Notes: a model not told the origin generated them from the sequence alone. DNA of 64,000 nucleotides from F-183 sp964627455 (GCA_964627455.1 CAZVKC010000006.1:62001-126000), one strand, 5' to 3'; positions 1 through 8,870 are shown, numbered from the stretch's first letter. Numbers and translations are program-made.

Positions 1-5
1 TCGCG

Positions 6-1943
6 ATGGAAACTTCCGGCGGCGACCAACAACGGCAACTGGAACAGATCCGAATCCAGCTTCGGGAACTCACCGAGGCGAACGCGGCGCTCACTCGCCG
101 CGTTTTCGCTTTGGAACAGCAGGTTTCGCGCACTACGATCGCGCCGGTGGACGAAGCGCCGGCCATGCCGCCACCACTTCCGGCTCCGGTGGCGACGACG
201 GCGGATCCAGCGGCGCCGGAACTCGAAGCCGCGATGCCGTTGCCACCGCCGCCTGTGGAGCCGTTGGTGAATCCCGAGACGCCAACGCTCGAATCCAACG
301 TCGGGCTCACGTGGATCAACCGGATCGGCGTCGTCACCGTGCTGTTCGGCGTTGCGTTCTTCTTCAAGTACGCCGTCGACAACGACTGGATCGGCCCCGG
401 CGGCCGTGTGATCCTCGGCGTCCTGGCCGGACTCGCCGCGATCTTCGCAGGAGACCGCCTCTGGCATCGCGGACAGAAGACCTTCGCGCAAGGCATCCAG
501 GCGCTGGGATCCTCGATTCTCTACCTTTCGTTCTTCGCCGCGTTCTCGTTTTATCAGCTCATCCCGCAGGCCATCGCATTTGTGCTGATGTTCGCGACAA
601 CGTTGATGACCGGAGCGCTGTCGCTGCGATACAACGCCCGCGCCACCTTGCTGCTCGCGCTGCTCAGCGGCTACGCGACCCCGTTCCTGCTGGCGAAAGG
701 CGAACCCAACGATCTGTTCTTCCTCTCGTACATGCTGGTGCTGAACGGCGCCACGATGTACGTCTCGCGACTGCGCAACTGGAAGTCGCTCGAGACCGTG
801 TCGCTGGCCGGAACCTGGATCCTGCACACGGCGTGGTCTGCCGATCGGGCTCGCGTTTTCGGCCGCGAGTGGGGCGCGCTGTTCACGGTCCTCAACTATG
901 GCATCTGCGTGATCAGTCCGAATTCCTGGGTCGCGCTCGTCGCGTTCTTCATGGCGCCGCTGGTCGTCGCGATTGCCTATCAGCACCACTGGGCGGCGAT
1001 CTTTCAGCCGCTGCTGCTCAGCCTGCTGGTCGGCAGCCTCGCCGTCATCTGGTGGAAGAAGCGGCTCCCCGGCGGATCCGCCGTCGCCTTCCTCGGATTC
1101 TGGTTCGCGCAAGCCGCAGTCGATTTGTCGCGCCGCAACGAACACCTAACCGAGTTGATGCTCGGCTACACGATCTCGTTCGCGATCGTTCTCATCTGGA
1201 CCAAGCTGCGCGCGACCGTGCATGAATATGCGGTTCCGAAATCGGACCTGCTGACTGCCGCCGGCGCCGGGGTCATCTACTACGGCGCCGCGTACGCGTT
1301 GCTCGAGGTCGAATACAAAGACTGGCTCGGACTCTTCACCGTCGCNNNNNNNNNNNNNNNNNNNNNNNNNNNNNNNNNNNNNNNNNNNNNNNNNNNNNNN
1401 NNNNNNNNNNNNNNNNNNNNNNNNNNNNNNNNNNNNNNNNNNNNNGGCGCAAGCTACACGCTTTTCTTCAACGAGCGATTCCTCACCTTCCTCTGCGTGT
1501 GCGTGTCGCTGTTCCTGTCCGCCTTCTGGACCTCGAAAATGGAAGGTCCTGTCGATCGCCGCATCGCCGCGATCCCTTACCTGCTGGCGCACGTTCTGCT
1601 CATCTGGGGCATCCACCTCGAACTGTTCGCGTACGTCGATTCGCGCAATGACCTGCTCAATCGCTCAAGCTTGAAGTCGCTGATCAGCAGCCTGATTTTC
1701 GCGGGCTACGGCTTCCAGTTCCTGGTCAGCGGATTCGCGCGGCGATCGGCGCTACCGCGCATCCTCGGCCTGATCCTCTTTGCGATCGTCATCGTGAAGC
1801 TCTACATCTACGACATCTGGCTGCTCGACGTGACGTATCGCATCATCGCGTTCATGGCGCTCGGCGGCATGCTACTCGCCGGATCGTACATGTATTCGCG
1901 GTTCCGCGACAAACTCAGTACCCTGATAAAAGACGAAGAATGA
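6..1943 (+). CDS. DUF2339 family multi-pass membrane protein
   Basis: Large inner-membrane protein of unknown function. Residues about 7-42 are Gln/Leu/Glu-rich and look like a short coiled coil, residues about 50-95 are a Pro/Ala-rich linker, and the rest is a long series of hydrophobic helices starting near residue 105. This coiled coil, linker and many-helix plan is typical of DUF2339 proteins. The next gene, DUF3999-like, overlaps by 4 bp, a pairing known for these families, so the two probably act together in the envelope. A 100-N gap (1346-1445) lies inside the gene. The frame reads through it, but the true number of missing residues is unknown. Only 5 bases precede the start, so an upstream start cannot be excluded. 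Confidence 0.8.
   Translation: METSGGDQQRQLEQIRIQLRELTEANAALTRRVFALEQQVSRTTIAPVDEAPAMPPPLPAPVATTADPAAPELEAAMPLPPPPVEPLVNPETPTLESNVGLTWINRIGVVTVLFGVAFFFKYAVDNDWIGPGGRVILGVLAGLAAIFAGDRLWHRGQKTFAQGIQALGSSILYLSFFAAFSFYQLIPQAIAFVLMFATTLMTGALSLRYNARATLLLALLSGYATPFLLAKGEPNDLFFLSYMLVLNGATMYVSRLRNWKSLETVSLAGTWILHTAWSADRARVFGREWGALFTVLNYGICVISPNSWVALVAFFMAPLVVAIAYQHHWAAIFQPLLLSLLVGSLAVIWWKKRLPGGSAVAFLGFWFAQAAVDLSRRNEHLTELMLGYTISFAIVLIWTKLRATVHEYAVPKSDLLTAAGAGVIYYGAAYALLEVEYKDWLGLFTVXXXXXXXXXXXXXXXXXXXXXXXXXXXXXXXXXXGASYTLFFNERFLTFLCVCVSLFLSAFWTSKMEGPVDRRIAAIPYLLAHVLLIWGIHLELFAYVDSRNDLLNRSSLKSLISSLIFAGYGFQFLVSGFARRSALPRILGLILFAIVIVKLYIYDIWLLDVTYRIIAFMALGGMLLAGSYMYSRFRDKLSTLIKDEE
1346..1445. other. assembly gap (100 N)
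   Basis: Run of exactly 100 N inside the DUF2339 gene. All five gaps in the window are 100 N, so the number is a scaffold placeholder and not a measured distance. No repeat is shared between the two flanks. Confidence 0.99.
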
Positions 1944-3205
1944 TTTTCCGAACTGCCACAGCGGCTGCCGTCGCCATACTTGCCCTCTCTCCGCTGTGCC
2001 GCGCGGACTTCGCGCCTTCGGCCTGGCAGTATCGCAAGCGCATTCCGGTGGAAGCCGGCAAGCCGATCAGCGCCGTCAACATCGACCGGCAGGTGTTCGG
2101 CAAAGCAGCGCCCGATTATTCGGACATCCGCATTGTGCGCGGATCCGAAGAGGTCCCGTACCTGATCAACCGCCTCGGCGCCTCGCGTGAAGCCAAGAGC
2201 CTCAGTGCGCAGATCCTCGATAGTTCGGCCTCCGGCGGCGCCGTTCAATACGTCCTCTCACTCGAAGGCGTCACCCGCCACAGCCGAATCACGCTCACCA
2301 CGCGCGAGACGAATTTCAAGAAGAAGCTGAAGATCGAAGCTTCGGCCGACAACAAGTCCTGGGCGCTGGTCCGCAAGGAGGCCTACATCTTCGACTTCAC
2401 CTTCGAAGGGCAGCATTCGTCGATCCTCTCGGTGGAGTACCCGGTTTCGACGCGCCCGTACCTGCGGGTCACGATCGAAGGTTGGGAGGATCCCGCCGTA
2501 CTGACTGGCGCCTCTGTCAGCCTCACCGAAGAACGCGCTGCCGTGCGCCAGGTGGTGCAGGACTTCAACTCGCCCGCCGCCGAAGAAGACGCCAAGGCGA
2601 AGGCCACCATCTACACGCTGGACTTCGGAGAGAACGGCATCCCAAAAGATCTGCTGCGCGTCGAACTCGGCGGAGACAGGAACCTGCTCTTCCACCGCGC
2701 CGCAACCGTCGAAACATCCGAAGACAACAAGATCTGGTCTTGGCACGGCAGCGGCGTCGTGTATCGCGTCGAGGGCGAAGAATCGCTCTTCATCCACATC
2801 AATGACACGCGCCATCGCTACCTGAAGCTGCGGCTCTTTCATGGCGACGATAAGCCTCTGCCGGTGAAGTCCATCATCGCCGAGGCCGTCATCCGCCGCG
2901 TGATCTTCCCGGTGACGGCCGGGGGCGACTACTGGCTGTACTATGGCAATCCGAACGCGAAGGCGCCGGCCTACGACCTGCCGATGGTCCTCGCGCGATC
3001 TTCGATGGAATCCGCAGCGCCCGTCAACGCCACAGCTGAAGAAACAAACCCCGGCTATACGCCTCCGCCGCCGCCCGTGAAACCGTTCAGCGATCGCTAT
3101 CCCGGATTGTTGTACGGCGTCCTGGGCGTGGCCGTGCTCGCCATTGGATACCTCACCGTACGCTTCATGCAGAAAGCGTCTTCCACGACAACCGAACCCC
3201 GATAG
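1940..3205 (+). CDS. DUF3999 family exported membrane-anchored protein
   Basis: 421 aa. The N-terminus (basic residue, Ala/Val/Leu core, then CRA) is a Sec signal peptide. The middle is a beta-rich extracytoplasmic region, and a single hydrophobic segment near residues 392-410 (LLYGVLGVAVLAIGYLTV) followed by basic residues would anchor the C-terminus in the inner membrane. The length and topology fit DUF3999. It overlaps the DUF2339 gene by 4 bp (ATGA), implying translational coupling and a joint role in the cell envelope. The biochemical function is unknown. It is followed after 1 bp by the HAD phosphatase. Confidence 0.75.
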   Translation: MIFRTATAAAVAILALSPLCRADFAPSAWQYRKRIPVEAGKPISAVNIDRQVFGKAAPDYSDIRIVRGSEEVPYLINRLGASREAKSLSAQILDSSASGGAVQYVLSLEGVTRHSRITLTTRETNFKKKLKIEASADNKSWALVRKEAYIFDFTFEGQHSSILSVEYPVSTRPYLRVTIEGWEDPAVLTGASVSLTEERAAVRQVVQDFNSPAAEEDAKAKATIYTLDFGENGIPKDLLRVELGGDRNLLFHRAATVETSEDNKIWSWHGSGVVYRVEGEESLFIHINDTRHRYLKLRLFHGDDKPLPVKSIIAEAVIRRVIFPVTAGGDYWLYYGNPNAKAPAYDLPMVLARSSMESAAPVNATAEETNPGYTPPPPPVKPFSDRYPGLLYGVLGVAVLAIGYLTVRFMQKASSTTTEPR

Positions 3206-3206
3206 A

Positions 3207-3812
3207 ATGTTTGACTCTGTTCTTTTTGATTTTGACGGCGTGCTCGCCGACAGTGAACCCATCCACTACGAAGTCTGGTGCGAGGTCCTCGCGCCCTATG
3301 GCTTCGCGATGGACTTCCCGCAATACGTCCGTGAATGCGTCGGCATCTCCGACCGCCTGATGGTGCAGCGCTTCTGCGACTCCCAGAATCCACCACTGGA
3401 CTTCGACGAAGTCTACGCACAATACCCTCGCAAGAAGGCCCGATTCTCAGAGCGCATGGTGGAACTGATGCCGTTCCCGCAAGCCACGATTGAGTTGCTG
3501 CGCGAACTCGACGTCCCCATGGCAGTCGTCAGTTCCAGCGGCCGCAACGAAGTGGAACCGCCCCTCATCCAGGCGGGGATCCGCGACCGCTTCGGCGCGC
3601 TCGTTTGCGGACTCGAAGCCGGCAAGTTGAAGCCTGAGCCGGATCCCTACCTAAAGGGTGCGGAACTGCTCGGAGCCCGCCGTCCGCTGGTCGTCGAAGA
3701 TTCCGAAGCCGGCGAGCGTGCGGGACGCGCCGCGGGATTCGAAGTCCTGCGCGTCACCTCGCCGCATGAGGTCGCGCCGCGCGTGCGCGAGATGCTGTGG
3801 TCACGCCTGTGA
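3207..3812 (+). CDS. HAD-superfamily hydrolase (beta-phosphoglucomutase/phosphatase-like)
   Basis: 201 aa cytosolic HAD subfamily I enzyme. Motif I is DFDGVLADSE with nucleophile Asp8 and acid/base Asp10, followed by a helical cap. Motif II is VVSSSG, motif III includes KPEPDPYLKG, and motif IV is VVEDSEAG. This set matches phosphoglycolate phosphatase, 2-deoxyglucose-6-phosphatase and beta-phosphoglucomutase relatives, so the reaction is phosphoryl transfer from a small sugar phosphate. The substrate cannot be named from sequence. The ATG at 3207 is chosen because it places motif I at the very N-terminus and sits 1 bp after the DUF3999 stop. An in-frame upstream extension would lie inside that gene. 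Confidence 0.85.
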   Translation: MFDSVLFDFDGVLADSEPIHYEVWCEVLAPYGFAMDFPQYVRECVGISDRLMVQRFCDSQNPPLDFDEVYAQYPRKKARFSERMVELMPFPQATIELLRELDVPMAVVSSSGRNEVEPPLIQAGIRDRFGALVCGLEAGKLKPEPDPYLKGAELLGARRPLVVEDSEAGERAGRAAGFEVLRVTSPHEVAPRVREMLWSRL

Positions 3813-3871
3813 ACCGCCGTCACGCCGCGCCGCGCCTTAACCAATTGAAAAATCAACCCGCAAGGATTGGC

Positions 3872-5068
3872 ATGTCCACTGCCCGGACCGATATAATGAC
3901 ATTGATGAAGTGGTTTACGCGTCTAGCGGTTGCAGGCGGCCTCGCTGCCTCTTCCGCGATTCTGTCCGCAGCCGATATCCAGTTGATTGAAGAGATTGTC
4001 GCGAAGGTGAATGGAGACATCATCACCCGCGGTGAAATCGAACGGTCCCGGCGCCAGATCGAAACCGAACTGCGCACGCAGGGGAACCTCAACGGAGCCC
4101 GCCTCCAGCAGGCGATGCAGGAACGCACCAAGGATATCCTTCGCGAGCGAATCGATCAGTTGCTGCTCGTTCAAAAGGGCAAGGAACTGAACGTCAATGT
4201 CGACCAGGATTTCTCCAAATACCAGGCCGAACTACAGCGCCGCTTCAACCAGCCCGATCCGGAAAAGTTCCAGGCTTTCGTCAAGGAACAGACCGGCATG
4301 CCGTACGAAGAGTTCCGCAGCGACTGGAAGAACAACGCCATTACGCAGCGCGTCGTGCGTGAGCAGGTGGGTCGCTCGTTGAACGTCCCGCGCGAAGAGA
4401 TCAAGAAGTATTACGACGAGCACAAGACCGAATTCGTCCGTCAGGAACGCGTGTTCCTGCGCCAGATCCTCGTCAGCACCGAAGGCAAGGATCCTGCCGG
4501 CGTCGCGGCCGCTGAAAAGAAGGCGAAGGATCTCGTCGCCCGCGCCCGGAAGGGTGAACGCTTCCCCGAACTCGCGCGCGACAACTCGGACGCGCCGACC
4601 GCACAGCAGGGCGGCGACATGGGTCCGTGGGAAAAGGGCAAGCTCCGCAAAGACATCGAAGACCTCATCTGGGAAAAGCCGCGCAACTCCGTGACGGATC
4701 CCATCAAGGTTCCGGAAGGCTTCCTGATTCTGCGCGTCGACGAGCACCAGAAGGAAGGGCAAGCCGAACTCGAAGAAGTGGAAGGCGAAATCACCGAGAA
4801 GTTTTACGGCCAGCGCTTCCAACCGGCTCTGCGCGATTATCTGACCAAGCTCCGCACCGACGCCTTCCTCGAAATCAAAAATGGCTGGACCGACACCGGC
4901 GCGGCGCCCGGCAAGAACACCGCGTGGACTGATCCGGCGCAGTTGAAGCCTGAAACGATTTCGAAAGAAGAGGTGGCCGCCCAGACTCGCCGCCGCCGGC
5001 TACTCTGGGCCGTGCCGATCCCCGGCACCAAGGTCGTCAAGAACAAGCCGTCTTCGTCCAAGCGCTAG
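3872..5068 (+). CDS. SurA-like periplasmic peptidyl-prolyl isomerase
   Basis: About 398 aa. A signal peptide (hydrophobic stretch TRLAVAGGLAASSAILSA) is followed by a SurA-type N-terminal chaperone domain starting IEEIVAKVNGDIITRGEIE, then one parvulin PPIase domain around residues 185-290 (RQILVST, LARDNSD, GGDMGPW) and a charged C-terminus. It probably folds or escorts outer-membrane proteins in the periplasm, which suits a cell with giant TonB receptors. The ATG at 3872 has a good AAGGA ribosome site 5 nt upstream. ATG 3905 would give a more ordinary signal peptide and lies 7 nt after a TATAAT box, so a second, leaderless start is possible. Confidence 0.85.
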   Translation: MSTARTDIMTLMKWFTRLAVAGGLAASSAILSAADIQLIEEIVAKVNGDIITRGEIERSRRQIETELRTQGNLNGARLQQAMQERTKDILRERIDQLLLVQKGKELNVNVDQDFSKYQAELQRRFNQPDPEKFQAFVKEQTGMPYEEFRSDWKNNAITQRVVREQVGRSLNVPREEIKKYYDEHKTEFVRQERVFLRQILVSTEGKDPAGVAAAEKKAKDLVARARKGERFPELARDNSDAPTAQQGGDMGPWEKGKLRKDIEDLIWEKPRNSVTDPIKVPEGFLILRVDEHQKEGQAELEEVEGEITEKFYGQRFQPALRDYLTKLRTDAFLEIKNGWTDTGAAPGKNTAWTDPAQLKPETISKEEVAAQTRRRRLLWAVPIPGTKVVKNKPSSSKR

Positions 5069-5093
5069 TGATTAGAGAGATCGCGACTATCGA

Positions 5094-6203
5094 ATGAAAG
5101 GCCCCTTCGTCGTTGAAATCAAGCCGGAACAGAACATCAATACGACGTTTCTGGTCCTCGCCAAGGACATCCGGCAGAAGAAGAGCGGCGACCCCTTTCT
5201 GTCGCTGATCCTCGCAGACAAGACCGGCGAGTTGGACGCGAAAATGTGGGACAACGCGGCCGAGGTGATGGACACCTTCGACCGCGACGACTTCGTCCGC
5301 GTCAAAGGGCTCACGCAGAATTTTCAGAACCGCCTGCAACTGACGGTACACAAGCTGCAGCGCATCGACGACAGCGAAGTCGACATCGGCGATTACTTTC
5401 CGGCGTCGAAGCACGACCCGCGTGAGATGGAGCGGGAACTGCTCTCTTATATCGCTGCGTTCCAGAATCCGCATCTGAAAGCCTTGCTCGAGTCGATCTT
5501 CGGTGACGAGCGCATTGCCACCGCGTATCGCACCGCGCCCGCTGCCAAATCGATCCACCACGCGTTCCTCAGTGGACTCATCGAGCATGTGCTCAGCATG
5601 GCCAAGATCGCGAAGTTCACGGCCGCGCACTATTCCGACATCGACGAGGAGCTGCTGCTCACCGGCGTCTTTCTGCACGATATCGGCAAGATCTGGGAAC
5701 TCACGTATCATCGCGGATTCGGGTACTCGGATGAAGGACAACTGGTCGGCCACATCATCATGGGCTACCAGATGGTTACCGAGAAAGCCGCGGCGATTCC
5801 TGGTTTTCCAACGAAACTGCTCCATCTGGTCCAGCACCTGATCCTCAGCCACCACGGCCAGCTCGATTACGGATCGCCGAAGGTCCCTGTGTTTCCGGAA
5901 GCGCTGCTCCTCCATCACATCGACAACATGGATTCGAAGATGGAAGCGATGCGGTGGGCGTTGGAGCGTGACACGCGACTGGACGGTCCCTGGACGGCCT
6001 ACAGCCCGTCTCTGGAACGAGTGATGCTCAAGAAGCTTCGATACCTGGACGACACGCCAAAGCCCGCGACCACCGCGGCGGCGGCAGCGCCCGCAGCATC
6101 GCGGCCGCAACAACAGCAGCAGCAACCGCAGTCCTCGACACCGAGGCCGCAGCAGAATTCATTGTTCGCGGACAAACTGGCACAGGCCATCAAGAGTCAC
6201 TAA
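5094..6203 (+). CDS. YhaM-like HD-domain 3'-5' exoribonuclease
   Basis: 369 aa. Residues about 15-90 form an OB-fold nucleic-acid-binding domain (VLAKDIRQKKSGDPFLSLIL...). Residues about 155-300 form an HD phosphohydrolase domain with an HHAFLSGLIEH segment and the metal-binding LHDIGK motif near residue 195. This OB-HD order is that of YhaM/CBF1, a 3'-5' exonuclease acting on RNA and single-stranded DNA in the cytoplasm. The last 45 residues are a low-complexity Ala/Gln/Pro tail that is not part of the family fold. The gene lies 25 bp after the SurA-like gene and 1 bp before the BlaI-type regulator, so the three are probably cotranscribed. Confidence 0.85.
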   Translation: MKGPFVVEIKPEQNINTTFLVLAKDIRQKKSGDPFLSLILADKTGELDAKMWDNAAEVMDTFDRDDFVRVKGLTQNFQNRLQLTVHKLQRIDDSEVDIGDYFPASKHDPREMERELLSYIAAFQNPHLKALLESIFGDERIATAYRTAPAAKSIHHAFLSGLIEHVLSMAKIAKFTAAHYSDIDEELLLTGVFLHDIGKIWELTYHRGFGYSDEGQLVGHIIMGYQMVTEKAAAIPGFPTKLLHLVQHLILSHHGQLDYGSPKVPVFPEALLLHHIDNMDSKMEAMRWALERDTRLDGPWTAYSPSLERVMLKKLRYLDDTPKPATTAAAAAPAASRPQQQQQQPQSSTPRPQQNSLFADKLAQAIKSH

Positions 6204-6204
6204 C

Positions 6205-6618
6205 GTGAGCGCAGCGAACACACCGACGATTCGAGATGTTCCCGGACCGCTGGAGCTGAAGTGTTTGCAGGCGATCTGGAAGCTCGGCGAGGCCAACGTC
6301 AAGGACGTGCGAGACCTGCTCACGCGCGATCGCAAACTCGCCTATACAACGGTCATGACCACGCTCGAGCGCCTGGAAAAGAAGGGTACGCTCAAGCGTC
6401 ACAAGTCCGGTAAGGCGTTCATCTACGAAGCCGCGATGTCGGAAGCGGAAATGCGCAAGCTGGCCGTGCAGCATCTGCTCGACGAGTATTTCGAAGGCTC
6501 GCGCGAACAACTGGCCGCGTACCTCAACGGCGGCATTTCGCAGACGGGCGAAACCGCCCCCGGAGAAGAACCGGCCCCCGTCGCGTTACCGCAAACGCTC
6601 GACGCTTCCCTGCTCTAA
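6205..6618 (+). CDS. BlaI/MecI/CopY-family winged-helix repressor
   Basis: 137 aa with a GTG start directly after the preceding stop. Residues about 10-75 are the winged helix-turn-helix (ELKCLQAIWKLGEANVKDV, YTTVMTTLERLEKKGTL), and the following helices (EAEMRKLAVQHLLDEYFEGS) are the dimerisation and cleavage region typical of BlaI. Such repressors are normally paired with a BlaR1/M56 sensor protease. No M56 gene is visible in this window, so its inducer pathway is unknown. Its stop overlaps the stop of the convergent thioesterase gene by 4 bp. Confidence 0.88.
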   Translation: MSAANTPTIRDVPGPLELKCLQAIWKLGEANVKDVRDLLTRDRKLAYTTVMTTLERLEKKGTLKRHKSGKAFIYEAAMSEAEMRKLAVQHLLDEYFEGSREQLAAYLNGGISQTGETAPGEEPAPVALPQTLDASLL

Positions 6619-7046
6619 CCTTTCGATCCGATTCCAAAGGCAGCGTGATACTTCGCCGGCAGCCTGGTCGGTTTGAGATCGCGCCCGCAGAAGATGTGCT
6701 TCGTCTGCCCCTTGGCGTGCACGACGCCTGTCTCCGGACTCTTCATCTCATAGGCAAACGCGACCATGCGCGGATGTGACGTCTCGATCCATGTTTCGAT
6801 CTCGACTTCCTCGTCGTAGAGCGCCGGCGCGAGATAGCGGCAGGTTGCCTCCGCCACCGTCAGCAGCACGCCGTCGTCGCGTTCCATATCGCGATACCGG
6901 ATGCCCAGCGCACGGCACAACTCGACGCGCCCGATCTCCATCCACACCATGTAATTCGCGTAGTAAACGATGCCCATCTGATCGGTCTCCGCAAAACGGA
7001 CGCGCACCCGCGGCCGCACTCGCGTAACCGGTTCCTGAATCTGCAC
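6615..7046 (-). CDS. YbgC/4HBT-family hot-dog acyl-CoA thioesterase
   Basis: About 143 aa. The hot-dog fold signature is visible near the N-terminus (RFAETDQMGIVYYANYMVWMEIGR), where the Asp of ETDQMG is the catalytic residue in 4-hydroxybenzoyl-CoA thioesterase relatives. The expected role is hydrolysis of a short-chain or aromatic acyl-CoA in the cytosol. The GTG at 7046 is preferred because it gives the usual family length and a TACACT -10-like box (7053-7058) lies 6 nt upstream, as in a leaderless mRNA. An ATG at 7088 would add 14 poorly conserved residues. It converges on the BlaI-type gene. Confidence 0.82.
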   Translation of the reverse strand: MQIQEPVTRVRPRVRVRFAETDQMGIVYYANYMVWMEIGRVELCRALGIRYRDMERDDGVLLTVAEATCRYLAPALYDEEVEIETWIETSHPRMVAFAYEMKSPETGVVHAKGQTKHIFCGRDLKPTRLPAKYHAAFGIGSKG

Positions 7047-7116
7047 GGCTGTAGTGTAACGCACGTCTTCACGTGAGCCGATTCGCAACAGCGTCGCGCG
7101 TTACAGTGTGAATACC

Positions 7117-7848
7117 ATGATGATCCCGACATGTGTCCGGCTGCATCTGGGCGGCAATCCCGTCGATTTCGAAGTGGAAACTTCCATGAACCCCGTCACG
7201 TTCGAAGCAACGCTGCCGGCCTTTCGCAAGATGGCCGACCGGCTGGTGCAGATCGGCGTCGAGTCCGCAGAGAAGCAGGGGAAGAGTGTCACGTCTGCAA
7301 GCAGCTGCGGAGCCTGCTGCCGGATGGCGATTCCGGTGTCGCTTCCCGAGGCTCACCGTCTTCGCGAGATTGTCGATAACATGCCGGAACCCAGGCGTTC
7401 CGAGGTCCAGGCGCGATTCGCCAAGGCCATGGACTTGTTTCGCAGCACCGGATTGCTTGAAGACATCCTCCGCCCCGTTCGCACCGGGGAGGACGGCGAG
7501 CGTTACGCCTCCGCAATGGACGCGTACTCTGCCCGGAGAGTGCCCTGCCCTTTCCTCGAAAACGAAAGCTGCTCGATTGACGAAGAACGGCCGTTGACCT
7601 GCCGCGAATACTTTGTCTCGCACCCCACCGAAGACCTTGAGCGGATCCCTCTGCTCGCCCGCCCCGGCGAGGCGTTGATCTTAGCCACGCAGGACGCTGT
7701 GGGCGAAGGGAACATCGCAGCAATCACGCTCGTGCAGGCGCTCGAATGGACGGAACAGAACCAACCCAGCGGTGAACTTCGGATCGGCCCCGAATGGCTT
7801 GGTCCCTATTGCGAACAACTCGTGACCACAGCCAGTGACCCGATGTGA
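7117..7848 (+). CDS. YkgJ-family cysteine-cluster protein
   Basis: About 243 aa. It carries the clustered cysteines of the YkgJ/CxxCxxCC family: SSCGACCRM (Cys64, 67, 68 from this start) and a second group CPFLENESCSIDEERPLTC. These are thought to bind Fe or Zn. The family is cytosolic and its biochemical role is unsettled. An in-frame GTG at 7108 and a second ATG at 7120 are alternative starts. It is divergent from the thioesterase gene, with about 70 bp between the two preferred starts. Confidence 0.8.
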   Translation: MMIPTCVRLHLGGNPVDFEVETSMNPVTFEATLPAFRKMADRLVQIGVESAEKQGKSVTSASSCGACCRMAIPVSLPEAHRLREIVDNMPEPRRSEVQARFAKAMDLFRSTGLLEDILRPVRTGEDGERYASAMDAYSARRVPCPFLENESCSIDEERPLTCREYFVSHPTEDLERIPLLARPGEALILATQDAVGEGNIAAITLVQALEWTEQNQPSGELRIGPEWLGPYCEQLVTTASDPM

Positions 7849-7863
7849 TGATCAGTCAGGGGA

Positions 7864-7891
7864 TTGACTTGGGCTCTGCCGGTTATATACT
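7864..7891 (+). promoter_or_regulatory. sigma70-type promoter of the LysM-like gene
   Basis: TTGACT (7864-7869), a 16-bp spacer, then TATACT (7886-7891). Transcription would begin near 7898, immediately before the AAAGGA ribosome site, leaving a leader of about 17 nt to the ATG at 7915. Confidence 0.65.
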
Positions 7892-7914
7892 TCGTGACAA
7901 AGGACCAAATCGTC

Positions 7915-8823
7915 ATGGCGATCGTCAGAGTACCCAATCCACTGCCATCAGAGCTTACATATGTTCCCGCCAACAGCAAGCCCGTCAAGGTAAAGTCCGG
8001 CGACAGCTGGTGGACCCTCGCCGAAACCCCGGAAGCGAGGGGCGCCGGCATGACCGCGAACGATCTCTGTTTCTTCAACTACAGGACCCGCACGCCCGCT
8101 GAAATCAACTGGTATCTCTTCAACAAGACTGGATGCCGGAGCACCACCAAAGACGGCAAGAACTACATCTTTACCAATGCGGACAGCCCTGGCGTTGTGT
8201 ACCTTCCCGTTGCAGGTCCTCCGCCGCCTGTCACCGAGATCCCGCCGCCTGCGACGCGCGAGGAGCGAAGCAACACATGGTTCGGTATCGGCGGCAAGGC
8301 TGGAACGCAATTCGTCGTCGTGGGCATTGAGACGCTCGTTGGCTATGTGGCGTCTCTCGACGACATGGGCAAAGGGATGGCCCTTGGCGCCTCCATCAAC
8401 CGCGTCGGCCCCGGGTTTGGAGCCTCAGGCGGCATCTGCCTGATTTACATCACCGGCGTTCGGGATCCCGGCCAGCTCAACGGTTACCAGCAGGGCGACG
8501 CGGATTTCAACCTGTCGCTCGGCGGCAACTGGGGCAAGATGGCCAAAAGCGCCAGCGCTGTCAAGAAACTCCAACCGCTCATCGAGTTCATCACGAAGCT
8601 CGGCGTACGCTCGCCGAAGGCTTTGAAGGCCGCCCTGAAGGCACACCCCGACAAGTGGGTGGAAATGATCAAAGCCGGCAAGACTGTCAAGGAGTTCATT
8701 GGGGTCGATCCCAACGGCGCGCCGAATGTCATGCTGATCGATCTTCCGATCGGCGGCGGCGTCGAAGCCTCGCTCTTCTACGGCCTCGCCAACTACGACG
8801 CCATGTGGGACTTCACGGACTAG
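7915..8823 (+). CDS. LysM-like domain protein with Gly-rich C-terminal region
   Basis: 302 aa. Residues about 25-75 read as a LysM-like module (VKSGDSWWTLAETPEA, then NDLCFFNYRTRTPAEINWYLF) ending in a Cys. A Pro-rich linker follows (PPPPVTEIPPPATREE), then a Gly-rich, moderately hydrophobic region of about 200 residues (GIGGKAGTQFVVVGIETLVGY...) with no family I recognise. There is no signal peptide, so if LysM targets it to peptidoglycan or another glycan the export route is not obvious. The start at 7915 has AAAGGA 10 nt upstream and a strong promoter just before it. An upstream in-frame start (7864) lies inside that promoter. Function unknown. Confidence 0.65.
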   Translation: MAIVRVPNPLPSELTYVPANSKPVKVKSGDSWWTLAETPEARGAGMTANDLCFFNYRTRTPAEINWYLFNKTGCRSTTKDGKNYIFTNADSPGVVYLPVAGPPPPVTEIPPPATREERSNTWFGIGGKAGTQFVVVGIETLVGYVASLDDMGKGMALGASINRVGPGFGASGGICLIYITGVRDPGQLNGYQQGDADFNLSLGGNWGKMAKSASAVKKLQPLIEFITKLGVRSPKALKAALKAHPDKWVEMIKAGKTVKEFIGVDPNGAPNVMLIDLPIGGGVEASLFYGLANYDAMWDFTD

Positions 8824-8828
8824 CCACG

Positions 8829-8869
8829 TTGCTCACAAATCATCCGCCTGTAGTATGATTTGTGAGCAA
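8829..8869. repeat. perfect 15-bp inverted repeat overlapping a promoter-like site
   Basis: TTGCTCACAAATCAT (8829-8843) is the exact reverse complement of ATGATTTGTGAGCAA (8855-8869), with an 11-nt loop. It occupies the whole gap between the LysM-like gene and the Gfo/Idh/MocA module. It contains a -35-like TTGCTC and a -10-like TATGAT (8854-8859). No T-run follows, so an operator is more likely than a terminator. Confidence 0.8.
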
Positions 8870-8870
8870 A

